Below, piece by piece: positions 8,523-16,838 of a stretch of DNA of 64,000 nucleotides. The stretch comes from SXTU01 sp964496695 (GTDB taxonomy: Bacteria > Verrucomicrobiota > Verrucomicrobiia > Limisphaerales > SXTU01). A program made the translations under genes and the position numbers. Under the pieces are notes generated by a model. It made no database searches. It had not been told where the DNA came from and saw nothing but the letters and a program-made list of their open reading frames with translations. Where the stretch lies: assembly GCA_964496695.1 (NCBI GenBank), contig CAZCBE010000014.1, positions 1-64,000 of the forward strand, in the 5' to 3' direction. How positions within the stretch are numbered: position 1 is the stretch's first letter; each line of letters starts with the position of its first letter.

Positions 8523-9407
8523 ATGAGCGAGTTCATCATCGAAACCCGGAACGCGGCGCGTGCCTTCAACGGCACGCCCGCCGTGCGCGACCTGAACCTG
8601 CGGGTGCGGCGTGGGAGCATCTATGGCTTCCTCGGGCGGAACGGCGCGGGCAAGACCACGGCCATCAAGCTGCTCGTGGGCCTGCTGCGGGTGGACGCGG
8701 GCGAGGTGCGCGTGCTGGGCAAGGACCCGTGGGATTTCACGGTCGAGGACCGTCGGCGCGTGGGCTATCTCTCCGAGAAGCAGACGCTCATGCCGGGCAT
8801 GCGGATTGACGCGCTCATCGAGTTCACCTCCACCTTCTATCCGAACTGGGACGGCGCACTGTGTGATCGCGTGCTGAAGCGCTTCAAGCTCGAGCCCCGG
8901 AAGCGCATCAAGGAACTCTCCGGCGGGCAGCAGCGGCAGGTCGGTTTCCTCCTTGCCCTCGCCCAACGGCCTGACCTGCTCATCCTCGATGAACCTGCTG
9001 CGACGCTCGACGCGGTCGCCCGCCGCGAGTTCCTGGAGGAGGTGCTGGCCGTGCTCCGCGAGGAGGGCAAGACGGTGCTCTTCTCCTCGCACATCCTCAG
9101 CGACGTGGAGCGCATCGCCGACGAGATCGGCATCATCGCGAACGGTTCGCTCAAGCTGAGCGAGCCGCTCGATCAGTTGAAGGAGACGGTGAAGCAGGTG
9201 CGCTTCCACAGCTTTCCGAACGGCACGGAGGGCTTCACGGTGCCGGACGCCTTCCGCCTCGCGAAGACGCCCAGCGAAGCGCTGGTCACGTTGCGCCTGA
9301 CGGACGAGACCACGCTGCCGAAGCTCGCTGCGCAGCACCGCTGCCAGTTCGAGGTCTGCCACCTCGGCCTCGAAGACATCTTCATCGAGCTGGTCCGTGA
9401 GCCATGA
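8523..9407 (+). CDS. ABC transporter ATP-binding protein
   Basis: A 294-aa ATPase subunit. Walker A is GRNGAGKTT (K44), the signature LSGGQQRQ is near residue 133, Walker B LLILDEPAATLDA is near 155, and the switch His is in LFSSHILSDVER. It begins 3 nt after the GntR stop. It energises the membrane proteins encoded by the next three genes, as in the ytr-type and ABC-2 exporter operons. The C-terminal ~85 residues are a variable domain typical of ABC-2 ATPases. Substrate unknown; export or envelope stress protection is inference. Confidence 0.9.
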   Translation: MSEFIIETRNAARAFNGTPAVRDLNLRVRRGSIYGFLGRNGAGKTTAIKLLVGLLRVDAGEVRVLGKDPWDFTVEDRRRVGYLSEKQTLMPGMRIDALIEFTSTFYPNWDGALCDRVLKRFKLEPRKRIKELSGGQQRQVGFLLALAQRPDLLILDEPAATLDAVARREFLEEVLAVLREEGKTVLFSSHILSDVERIADEIGIIANGSLKLSEPLDQLKETVKQVRFHSFPNGTEGFTVPDAFRLAKTPSEALVTLRLTDETTLPKLAAQHRCQFEVCHLGLEDIFIELVREP

Positions 9408-9419
9408 ACCCGTGACGTC

Positions 9420-10352
9420 ATGAAAACCCGGCATCCCTTTGTTGCGTTGGTGAAGTTCGAGTTGTTCCGGCTCTGGCACAGTTGCGGCACGCCGGGCCAA
9501 GTGATGTGGGTGCTGGGGTTCGTCTGGGGCTTGCTGCCAGCCCTCTTTCTCATCGGTGAGCATTGGTCCCAGAACGCAGATGTTGAAGCCGCGCTCGGGG
9601 TGCAGATCGGATTGTGGTGCATCGGGTGGCTGTTTGGCTGGTTGTTCCTGCTCGGGTTTTACAGTGCATTTGCTTTGACACGGGAAATCCGCAGTGCCTT
9701 TCCGTTGATGACGATGCCAGATGGCAACTCCGACGAGTTCATTGGGACCCGTGCCATCAATCTCCGTTTGTGGTTTCGGGCGAAAACGCTGGCGCTGGCG
9801 CTCGCCATGGTTGCGCCGCTCCTGGTGAACCTCGCGGCTTCACTGCCCTTCACGGACTTCTTCGTGTGGAAGACGGCCCACGAAATCGTCGTGCTGAAAC
9901 GTCTGCCTGATGCTCCATCCCTTCTCCAAGGCGAGGCCAAAGGGCTGGTGGAATGGCATGGTGGGTATCATCGTTTTCACAGCCGGTCCTCGGATTTGGT
10001 TGGTGGCGAGCGTGATATCAAGGCTTCCGTTTCGCACGGCCCAACCGTGTTCGCCATCTGGCTGCTCTGGGTGGCCGGAGCCGCCATCACTTTGGTGCAG
10101 GCTTACTATGGATTGATCTCCCAACTGCTGGTGAAGGGCAACCGTCGGCTGGCGTCCGACGCCGTCGCGCTGCTACCAGTGGGCAGTCTGGTGGCCATCC
10201 CGCTTTTCGCAGGCAGCGACACGCATCTCTTTCAAACCGCGTTCATCTACTTCGCGGAGTTCTGGATTCATTTCGTGCTCGCACTCGGCCTGCTTGCGTT
10301 CGTCGTGCAGCGCTTCTGTGAGCAGCGCTTCGCCGAACAGGAGGTGTTATGA
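9420..10352 (+). CDS. ABC-2-like membrane permease, first of three tandem paralogues
   Basis: A 310-aa integral membrane protein with about six hydrophobic segments. A conserved cytoplasmic motif FIGTRAINLRLWFRAKTLAL recurs in the next two genes, as does the C-terminal VVQRFCEQRFAEQEVL. It probably forms the channel with its paralogues and the upstream ATPase. The final codons GAA CAG GAG GTG TTA TGA provide the Shine-Dalgarno (AGGAGG at 10339-10344) for the next gene, whose ATG at 10349 overlaps the stop. Confidence 0.75.
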   Translation: MKTRHPFVALVKFELFRLWHSCGTPGQVMWVLGFVWGLLPALFLIGEHWSQNADVEAALGVQIGLWCIGWLFGWLFLLGFYSAFALTREIRSAFPLMTMPDGNSDEFIGTRAINLRLWFRAKTLALALAMVAPLLVNLAASLPFTDFFVWKTAHEIVVLKRLPDAPSLLQGEAKGLVEWHGGYHRFHSRSSDLVGGERDIKASVSHGPTVFAIWLLWVAGAAITLVQAYYGLISQLLVKGNRRLASDAVALLPVGSLVAIPLFAGSDTHLFQTAFIYFAEFWIHFVLALGLLAFVVQRFCEQRFAEQEVL

Positions 10353-11176
10353 GCAGCCCGATCCGCAGCCCCTTTTTCGCACTGGTGAGACAGGAAGTCG
10401 GTCGCAGCGCGACCGTCTATGGCAACCCGATTGCGTGGTTCCTGGCCGTGGCGCTGCTGGCCTCCAACATCGGGCCGGCGCTAGTGCTCTGGTTGCGACC
10501 GGAAGTCCCGCTCTTCCTGCTCCTCCAGGAGAGCTGGGCCTCGATGATGATGTGCTGGTGGCTGTGGTTCCTGATCATGGAGTGCTCGAATTCGCTCGTG
10601 CGCGGCGTGTGGGGTTTTCTGGCCCCGCTGGGCATCCCGGCGAACCACAGTTGGAATGAGTTCATCGCGACGCGCGCGATTGACCGTGCGCTGCTCTTCC
10701 GTGCCAAGACGGTGATGCTCGGCGTGTTCATGGTGCTGCCGATGCTGCTCAACTTTGGTCTCATCTGTATGGTCGCCCGCCAGTTTCCGCCGGACATCCG
10801 CAGTTTTCTGGACACGCCGCCCGCCACACAGTTCGAGGCCGCGTCCGTGGCGACGGCGACCGCGTTTGCCTGGGCCATGGTCTGGGCCAGCGCCGCCGCC
10901 ATCGTGCTGGCGCAGGGCTACTATGGGCTGGTGGCGAAGCTCATCACGCACCGGCGCACTGTCCGCGGTGCGTTGATGGCGGGCTTGCCCATCCTGCTGG
11001 GCCTGATCGGCTTCTATGTTGTCCGCTTCAGCTTTGAGTCGGAACACGACCGCATGGCGCCCACGGTGCGTTTTTTTGCGCGGCATTGGTCCGGGCTGAC
11101 GCTGGCATTGCTTGCGCTCGCCGTGGTGGTGCAGCGCTTCTGCGAGCGGCGCTTTGCGGAACAGGAGGTCCTATGA
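10349..11176 (+). CDS. ABC-2-like membrane permease, second paralogue
   Basis: A 275-aa membrane protein with six or so predicted helices, homologous to its neighbours. It has the EFIATRAIDRALLFRAKT motif in the first half and ends VVQRFCERRFAEQEVL. It is translationally coupled to the previous gene by ATGA and again supplies AGGAGG (11163-11168), four bases before the next ATG. The three copies have diverged well beyond recent duplication, suggesting distinct subunits of one complex. Confidence 0.75.
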   Translation: MSSPIRSPFFALVRQEVGRSATVYGNPIAWFLAVALLASNIGPALVLWLRPEVPLFLLLQESWASMMMCWWLWFLIMECSNSLVRGVWGFLAPLGIPANHSWNEFIATRAIDRALLFRAKTVMLGVFMVLPMLLNFGLICMVARQFPPDIRSFLDTPPATQFEAASVATATAFAWAMVWASAAAIVLAQGYYGLVAKLITHRRTVRGALMAGLPILLGLIGFYVVRFSFESEHDRMAPTVRFFARHWSGLTLALLALAVVVQRFCERRFAEQEVL

Positions 11177-12069
11177 ATGGCCAGACTCGCAGTCCCTTTC
11201 TCGTCCTGCTGAAGCACGAACTGGGCGCCCGGCAGACAAGCGGTGTGGAGTTGTTCCTTGCGCTCACGTTCTTCCATCTGCCGTGGCTGGCGCTGGGCAT
11301 CGGGATGTTCGCGCTGGGCTGCGACCTCACGGCGTTCTACCCGGGCATGCTCGGCGGGCTGCTCCTGTTCTGGCTCCTGGGCGTCTGCGGGCTGGCGACC
11401 TACCCGCAGGTGCCGCTGGTGTGGAACAGCATGGCGAACTTCAAGGCCTTCGAGTTTCTGTTCACCCGGGCCGTGGATCGCCGGCTGAGTTTCCGTGCAA
11501 AGGCTGCCGCCGCCTTGATCTGTGTGCTGGCACCGCAACTGCCCGGCCTGCTGTGGTCCGCCGTGCAGCCGGACATGGTCGTGAGTTTTGACGTCCGTCC
11601 CCCGGTGGAAGCGTCCGCTCTGGCGCCGGGGGAACCGGTGGCTGACACCATCCAAGGCCAAGTGTTCCCGACCGCGCGCTACCTGCAAGCGTTCCCCGGC
11701 AGCGAGCGCCTGTCCCCGGCCAAGCCCGAGGAAGGCGCGGGCCTGCGCATCCGTTTGGGCTGGCTCACCTACGCCTGGTGGCTGGCCTGGGGCAGCACGC
11801 TGCTGACGGCGCACCTCTTCGCCTACTATGCGCTGGTCGGGCGGCACCTGCGCTCGACCGGCTGGTGGGCGAATACGGTGCTCATCACGCCTGTTCCCGT
11901 GCTGATGGGCGCGCTGTTGTTTGCCGTCTGGCGGGGCTTCAACCCGGGAGACGAGCTGCTGCTGGGCTTCCGTGAACACTGGTTTGTGTGCGCGGGGGCG
12001 CTTGCGGCCTTTAGCTACGGATCGCTGCGCTGGTGCGAACGGCGGTTCGCGGAACTGGAAATCGCGTGA
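11173..12069 (+). CDS. ABC-2-like membrane permease, third paralogue
   Basis: A 298-aa membrane protein with the shared motif FLFTRAVDRRLSFRAKA and the C-terminus LRWCERRFAELEIA. It differs from its paralogues in having a ~60-residue extracytoplasmic insertion around residues 130-190 (starting VVSFDVRPPVEASALAPG). The start is fixed by ATGA overlap and by the Shine-Dalgarno inside the previous gene. An in-frame extension upstream would read through the previous gene. It is the last member of the GntR operon, except possibly for a 25-codon frame after it. Confidence 0.75.
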   Translation: MNGQTRSPFLVLLKHELGARQTSGVELFLALTFFHLPWLALGIGMFALGCDLTAFYPGMLGGLLLFWLLGVCGLATYPQVPLVWNSMANFKAFEFLFTRAVDRRLSFRAKAAAALICVLAPQLPGLLWSAVQPDMVVSFDVRPPVEASALAPGEPVADTIQGQVFPTARYLQAFPGSERLSPAKPEEGAGLRIRLGWLTYAWWLAWGSTLLTAHLFAYYALVGRHLRSTGWWANTVLITPVPVLMGALLFAVWRGFNPGDELLLGFREHWFVCAGALAAFSYGSLRWCERRFAELEIA

Positions 12070-12074
12070 GGAGC

Positions 12075-12152
12075 ATGACTGGTTTCGTATTTGCAAAGTT
12101 GCACCGGCTGGTAAGGTGGCGGCACCAGTCCATCGAACATCAGCCTTGTTGA
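12075..12152 (+). CDS. Possible 25-residue peptide after the permease operon
   Basis: ATG 12075 follows a good GAGGAG (12068-12073) that overlaps the preceding stop codon, and opens a 25-codon frame starting MTGFVFAKLHRLV. It is basic and could be amphipathic. It ends 4 nt before the lipoprotein start at 12157, so it may instead be a coupling leader for that gene. No homologue is recognised, and small frames this size occur by chance. Confidence 0.25.
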   Translation: MTGFVFAKLHRLVRWRHQSIEHQPC

Positions 12153-12156
12153 ACCC

Positions 12157-13284
12157 ATGATTGCCCAACCCGACTTCCACCTTGTCCGCCGCACGCTCTT
12201 CAGCCTTCTCCTCGGCGCGGTGGTGGCTTCCCTGGCCGCCTGCAAGAAGCAGGAAGAAGCTCCGGCCGCCACGCCTGCTCCCGCAGTGCCGCCGACCGCC
12301 GCCGCTCCGGCCGCGCCCGCCCCGCCGAAGGAGGAGCCGCCGGTCGAGTTCAAGGCCAAGTGGACCACCGGCCAGCGGCTTGTGCAGCGGATCGAGACCA
12401 TCACGGACACGGACGGCCAGAATCCCGCGACCCAGCAGCCCCTGAAGCTCTTGAACACGCAGGTCCAGGATCTGGCCTTCACCACGCTCAAGGAGCGCGA
12501 GGGCGGGGCCGGCCACGAGGTTGAAGTGGACACGCTGGCCATGGCCACCACCAACCGCATCGGGACGAACACCACCATCTTCAACTCCCGCAGTGATCCC
12601 AAGCAGGACAGCCGGAACAATCCGCTGGCCGCTCCGCTTCGCAAGCTGGTCGGATCAAAGGTGAAATACGTCACCACGGCGGACGGAAAGATCGAGAAGC
12701 TTGAGGGCGGACCGCAACTGCGCAGCAAGGTTGCCGCCGGGGCGAATCCCTTCATCATCGCCACGTTGAACATCATGCTCTCGGACGAGGCCATCAAAGG
12801 CTGGAACGTCCTTCACGCCGGCCTGCCGGACAAGGCCGTCAAGCCCGGCGACTCCTGGGCCGTCACGCGGAACCAGTCCTTCGGCCCCGGCTCGGTGAGC
12901 GTGGACGCCACCAACACCTTCAAAGGCTGGGAGCAGCGCGACGGGCGGAAGGTGGCCGTGATCGAGAGCGCCGGCGTGCTGCTCACCAAGCCTGCTGCAG
13001 GTGCGGCCCTGGTGACCGTGACCGTGGAGGACGGTGCGAAGACCGCGGGCAAGGCCTGGTTTGACCCGGCGTTGGGCGTGGTCGTTGAGTCCACCTCCAC
13101 CTCTGATTTCAGCATCAAGATGGCCTACGCCAAGGGCCAGACCACCACTTCCAAGGTCAAGCTCACCACCAACGCCAAGCTCACGGACGCGCCGAACCCG
13201 GGCGCGGCTGCACCAGCGACGACGGCGGAGACGCCCGATGCCGAGCCAGCGAAGAAAGCCGCGCCCGCCACCAAAGCTCCATGA
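12157..13284 (+). CDS. Putative lipoprotein of unknown function
   Basis: A 375-aa exported protein. The signal peptide ends in a lipobox LAAC, with Cys near residue 28, followed by a charged, Ala/Pro-rich spacer. The central ~240 residues look globular and contain repeated beta-type patterns (for example KPGDSWAVTRNQSFGPGSVS and ARTVTVEDG-like segments). The tail is Ala/Pro/Lys-rich. It overlaps the next gene by ATGA (13281-13284), so the two are co-translated and probably act together at the envelope. I do not recognise a named family with certainty. Confidence 0.75.
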   Translation: MIAQPDFHLVRRTLFSLLLGAVVASLAACKKQEEAPAATPAPAVPPTAAAPAAPAPPKEEPPVEFKAKWTTGQRLVQRIETITDTDGQNPATQQPLKLLNTQVQDLAFTTLKEREGGAGHEVEVDTLAMATTNRIGTNTTIFNSRSDPKQDSRNNPLAAPLRKLVGSKVKYVTTADGKIEKLEGGPQLRSKVAAGANPFIIATLNIMLSDEAIKGWNVLHAGLPDKAVKPGDSWAVTRNQSFGPGSVSVDATNTFKGWEQRDGRKVAVIESAGVLLTKPAAGAALVTVTVEDGAKTAGKAWFDPALGVVVESTSTSDFSIKMAYAKGQTTTSKVKLTTNAKLTDAPNPGAAAPATTAETPDAEPAKKAAPATKAP

Positions 13285-14546
13285 ACGCCAAGGTCCTGCT
13301 CATCCTGTCAGTCGTCGTCAATCTTGCCCTCGGCGCGGCCTTGCTGCGCCCGAAACCGGTCGAGCAACCTCTCCCCGCGATTCTGCCTGAGGCGGTCAAG
13401 GCCACCGACCCCGTTGCTGCGCCACCTGCCGCCAAACCCCGCACGGTCACGCAGGTGGTCACCAACACTGTCGCGCAGAAGTTTGATTGGAACGCCGTTG
13501 AATCCGCCGACTACAAGAAATACATCGCCAACCTCCGCAGCATCGGCTGCCCGGAGGAGACCATCCGCGACATCATCACTGCGGACGTGGGCAAGCTCTT
13601 CGAGGCCCGGCGCAAGGAACTGGCCGGGCCGAAGAAGAAGTTCGAGTTTTGGAAACCCGCCGCGATGATGGGCGCGGTCGCCGATCCCGACCGCGTGGCG
13701 AAGGAGCGCGCGCTCAACCAGGAAAAGCGTGCCTTGCTCACGGAGTTGCTCGGCTCCGCGCCGGATGAGAAGCCCGACCTCGTCGCCAGCACCACGCAGC
13801 AACTGGAGGCGATGTTTGATTTCCTGCCCACCGAGAAGCGCACCAAGGTGTTCGACCTGATGCAGGATCTGCAGGGCAAGCTGCAGAAATCCATGAAGGG
13901 CGGCGCGCCGGACCCCGAGGACATGCGCAAGGTGATGAAGGAGGGCGAGGCCGCCATGGCGGCGGTGCTCAGCCCGGAGGAGCTGCTGGATTACAATCTC
14001 CGCTTCTCGATGACCGCGAATGTGATGCGCATGCAGATGGCCGGCTTCGAGCCGAGCGAGCAGGAATTCCTCGAACTCTTCAAGAAGCGGAAGGCCTACG
14101 ATGACGAGTTTGGCCTGGGCGGCTTCGGCGGCGGTTTGAATCTCAAAGGCGAGGAGAAGGAGAAGCAGAAGGCGGCCGAGAAGGCGCTGGACGAACAGGT
14201 GAAAGTCCAGCTTGGCGATGACCGCTACCAGGATTACAAGCGCTCCCAGGATTACGCCTTCCAGGCCATGTTCCGGACGGCTGACCGCGAGGGACTGGGC
14301 AAGGACGCCGCCGTAAAAGCCTTCGAAATGAAGAAGGCCGCAGAAGACCAGGCCAAGCAGCTTCGGGCGGACAAGAACCTGTCCGCCGACCAGCGCACCG
14401 CCGCCCTCCGCGCAATCCGGGATGAAACCGAGCGCTCCGTCAAAGGCGTCTTCGGCGAGAAGGGTTACGCGAATTACGAGCGCAACAATGGGGCTTTCTG
14501 GCTCAAAGCCATCGCGCCCGACGCCCCGGTGGCTGCCAAGCCGTAG
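13281..14546 (+). CDS. Signal-anchored hypothetical protein, charged helical
   Basis: A 421-aa protein. It has an N-terminal membrane anchor (VLLILSVVVNLALGAALL), then a Pro-rich linker and a long, highly charged, mainly alpha-helical domain containing YIANLRSIGCPEETIRDII, a pattern I know from Verrucomicrobial hypothetical proteins. It is coupled to the upstream lipoprotein by ATGA overlap. Role unknown; the helical body suggests a periplasmic binding or scaffold function, but this is a guess. Confidence 0.75.
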   Translation: MNAKVLLILSVVVNLALGAALLRPKPVEQPLPAILPEAVKATDPVAAPPAAKPRTVTQVVTNTVAQKFDWNAVESADYKKYIANLRSIGCPEETIRDIITADVGKLFEARRKELAGPKKKFEFWKPAAMMGAVADPDRVAKERALNQEKRALLTELLGSAPDEKPDLVASTTQQLEAMFDFLPTEKRTKVFDLMQDLQGKLQKSMKGGAPDPEDMRKVMKEGEAAMAAVLSPEELLDYNLRFSMTANVMRMQMAGFEPSEQEFLELFKKRKAYDDEFGLGGFGGGLNLKGEEKEKQKAAEKALDEQVKVQLGDDRYQDYKRSQDYAFQAMFRTADREGLGKDAAVKAFEMKKAAEDQAKQLRADKNLSADQRTAALRAIRDETERSVKGVFGEKGYANYERNNGAFWLKAIAPDAPVAAKP

Positions 14547-14692
14547 TGCGGAACGCGGCCTCAAACCCGAACCTGAAGCGAGAGCCCGCGAAACACGCGA
14601 AACATACGAAATGGAAGGGGCACGCTTGCGGAGGCAAAAGGGTAAGGCCTAGCTCATGGTCCCGCGGCAACCTCACAGTCCACGGTTGCAGT

Positions 14693-14854
14693 GGGCGCAT
14701 CTCGACACTGCCCCCGCCTTCGCCCCGCCGGGCAAGCGAGGACGCTTGCGGCACGGCCGGCCGGAGGCCGGCGCTACGTAGCGCCCGCGTCCCGCGGGCC
14801 GTGTCGCCGTCGTCCGCGCCGGCTCGGTTTCGGGGGCAGTGTCAAGATGCGCCC
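14693..14854. repeat. Long inverted repeat in a 370-bp intergenic region
   Basis: The arms at 14693-14716 and 14831-14854 are complementary at 23 of 24 positions (GGGCGCATCTCGACACTGCC at the left). Between them lie smaller palindromes (GGCCGGCCGGAGGCCGGC and CGCGTCCCGCGG regions). The element occupies most of the 14547-14916 gap between convergent genes. I see no gene in that gap; it may act as a bidirectional terminator. Confidence 0.75.
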
Positions 14855-14916
14855 GGTTGCAGTAGTCGGGTTCCATTTTCCGCGACTTTTCGCGTGTTTG
14901 GCGGGCAGAATCGGGT

Positions 14917-16029
14917 TCACTCACCCTGATACCGCCGGTAGATGCCGTCGAGTTCGTCGAGCATGGCGTCCAAGCCGTGGTGCTGCTCGACCATCAGGCG
15001 GCCTTGCGCGCTCATCCGCTGGGTGGCCTCGGTGTCGGCGAGCGTTTCCCGCAGGGCTCGTGCGAGTGCGCCCACATCCTCGGCGGGAAAGTTCCGGCCC
15101 GTCTCGTCCGCGCGGATGATCTCGGGCGTGCCGCCCACGTCGCTGCCAACGACCGGCGTGCGGGTCGCGAGCGCCTGCAGGCCGATCTGCGGCACGCCTT
15201 CGTGGCGCGTCGAGGCGATCACCAGCACGTCCAGCGCGCGCAGCACTTCCGGCACGTCCTCGCGATGCCCGATGAGCCGGACCGCACCGCTCAGCTTCAA
15301 ATCGGTGATCTGTTGTTCAATGACCGGACGCATCGGACCATCGCCCACGATCACGAACCGGGCCGGATGGCCGCTGTCGAGCAGTTGCCGCGCGGCCTGG
15401 AGGAAGGTCGGGTGGCCCTTCCAGGACCGCAGCACGGAGACCATGCCGACCAGCGGGGCTTCAGGATTCGATGCCCGCAGCGCGGCCCGTGGCCCCTCCG
15501 GGGAGAAGCGCGCCAGATCAATGCCCGTCGGCACGGTGCTGATGCGGTCATCGGGCAGGCCGAAGACCGACTGAAAATGCGCGGTAATTTTCCGGCTCGT
15601 GGTGAGCACATGGTCCGCGAGCGTGGTGAACGCGTGCCGGCTGAACCACGCGTTCGGATAATCCACGTCAATGTGCCGTGTGCGGATGATGAGCGGCACC
15701 CGCGCCAGCCGGCCGGCGAGGCCGAGCAGCCAGCCATCGCGCGAACTGTGCGGGTTGAGGACCTCGATGCGCTCGCGGCGCAGCCACCGGGCGAGGCGCA
15801 CCACGTTCAGCGGGAACATCAGCTTGGCGACGCTCAACGGCACGACCGGAATCCCGGCGTCCCTGGCGCGCTGGAAGATCAAGGCCTTCTCCGGCGCGAG
15901 CAGCCAGACCGCGCAGCCGCGCTTTTGAAAGCCGACCAGTTCCGCCAGCACGCGATGCTCCTGGCCGCCCCAGCCGAGGGAGCTTTCCGAGTGGGCGATG
16001 CGCCACGGGCGCTGGGCGGACGGCGGCAT
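14917..16029 (-). CDS. Glycosyltransferase family 4 (GT-B fold)
   Basis: A 370-aa glycosyltransferase of the group 1/GT4 family. The N-terminal acceptor domain begins WRIAHSESSLGWGGQEHRV. The C-terminal donor domain has FVIVGDGPMRP, LIGHREDVPEVLRALDVLV and the E-x7-E motif (HEGVPQIGLQALA). It probably transfers an NDP-sugar to a lipid or polysaccharide acceptor. It starts 2 nt after the stop of the methyltransferase gene. ATG 16029 (MPPSAQRP) is chosen because the open frame upstream of it overlaps that gene. The pair suggests glycan or glycolipid modification. Confidence 0.88.
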   Translation of the reverse strand: MPPSAQRPWRIAHSESSLGWGGQEHRVLAELVGFQKRGCAVWLLAPEKALIFQRARDAGIPVVPLSVAKLMFPLNVVRLARWLRRERIEVLNPHSSRDGWLLGLAGRLARVPLIIRTRHIDVDYPNAWFSRHAFTTLADHVLTTSRKITAHFQSVFGLPDDRISTVPTGIDLARFSPEGPRAALRASNPEAPLVGMVSVLRSWKGHPTFLQAARQLLDSGHPARFVIVGDGPMRPVIEQQITDLKLSGAVRLIGHREDVPEVLRALDVLVIASTRHEGVPQIGLQALATRTPVVGSDVGGTPEIIRADETGRNFPAEDVGALARALRETLADTEATQRMSAQGRLMVEQHHGLDAMLDELDGIYRRYQGE

Positions 16030-16031
16030 GA

Positions 16032-16718
16032 TCAAGGCTTCCGCGCGGTGACGATGAGATGGCGGCTCAGCAGGGCTTCGTCGCTGGCGGCAGTCTGCCA
16101 GAACTGCCGCTCCTCCTCGTTCTGCGCGCGCTTGAGCCGGCTGCGGCAATACAGGCGCGTCGGAATCGCGAAGAGGTGCTCGTGCAGGTGCTTGCCGCGC
16201 GAGAGCGGCTCGGGCAGCAACTGCGGCTCCACAAAGCCCGCGAGCCGCAGATACAAATGCAACTGCGCCCACGACCACGGCATGATGTGCATGTGCGAGC
16301 CGGGCACGATCTTGCCCGCGAGCGGCGGGAATGACGGGAAGAAGCCGCGCAGCAGAAACTGCAGCCGCGCCTGCGGATACCAGACGCTCGGGGTGGTGAC
16401 GATGATCGTGCCGCCGGGCTTGAGCGACCGATGGAAGTGGCGGAGCAGACGGAGCGGGTTGCCGACGTGTTCCAGGCCTTCGCAGCAGCAGGCGAGGTCG
16501 TAGTCGCGGCAGTCGTCAGGCAGGCCCTCATCCAGATCGAACTTCCAGAAGCGGCGATAGCCGGTCGCGGAGTCCACGTAGAGGTCAATGCCATCCACCG
16601 CCTTGCCCGGCCCGAGCGCGTCCTGCAGCCAGCCCCCGCCGCTGGGCGCGTCCAGCACGGATTGGAAGCCCCGCCCGCGCAGGAACTCGACGACCACGGC
16701 TTTGGAACTGGCTTGCAC
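16032..16718 (-). CDS. Class I SAM-dependent methyltransferase
   Basis: A 228-aa methyltransferase (Methyltransf_11/23 type). Motif I is unusual, VLDAPSGGGWLQDAL. Acidic motif II is DGIDLYVD, and CCCEGLEHVGNPLRLLR and LKPGGTIIVTTPS are the post-motif signatures. The start is GTG 16718, with no better ATG in frame. It is followed by the GT4 gene in a probable two-gene operon. The substrate is probably a sugar or lipid intermediate, which is inference from the partner. Confidence 0.83.
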   Translation of the reverse strand: MQASSKAVVVEFLRGRGFQSVLDAPSGGGWLQDALGPGKAVDGIDLYVDSATGYRRFWKFDLDEGLPDDCRDYDLACCCEGLEHVGNPLRLLRHFHRSLKPGGTIIVTTPSVWYPQARLQFLLRGFFPSFPPLAGKIVPGSHMHIMPWSWAQLHLYLRLAGFVEPQLLPEPLSRGKHLHEHLFAIPTRLYCRSRLKRAQNEEERQFWQTAASDEALLSRHLIVTARKP

Positions 16719-16759
16719 AAGCGGTTTGTAACGAGGGAAGAGAAGGGAGGCGAGTAATC

Positions 16760-16826
16760 AGTGATTAGTAATTAGTCCCGAGCCACGCCAACCAACACGC
16801 GGACTGATCACTAATTACTAATCACT
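16760..16826. repeat. Perfect 17-bp inverted repeat, GTGATTAGTAATTAGT family (copy A)
   Basis: The arms AGTGATTAGTAATTAGT (16760-16776) and its exact complement (16810-16826) flank a 33-bp loop. The element is AT-rich against a GC-rich background and lies between RNase Y and the downstream methyltransferase, both on the minus strand. A diverged second copy is at 29865-29956. A terminator role is plausible. Confidence 0.85.
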
Positions 16827-16838
16827 TTCCGTTCGCGG

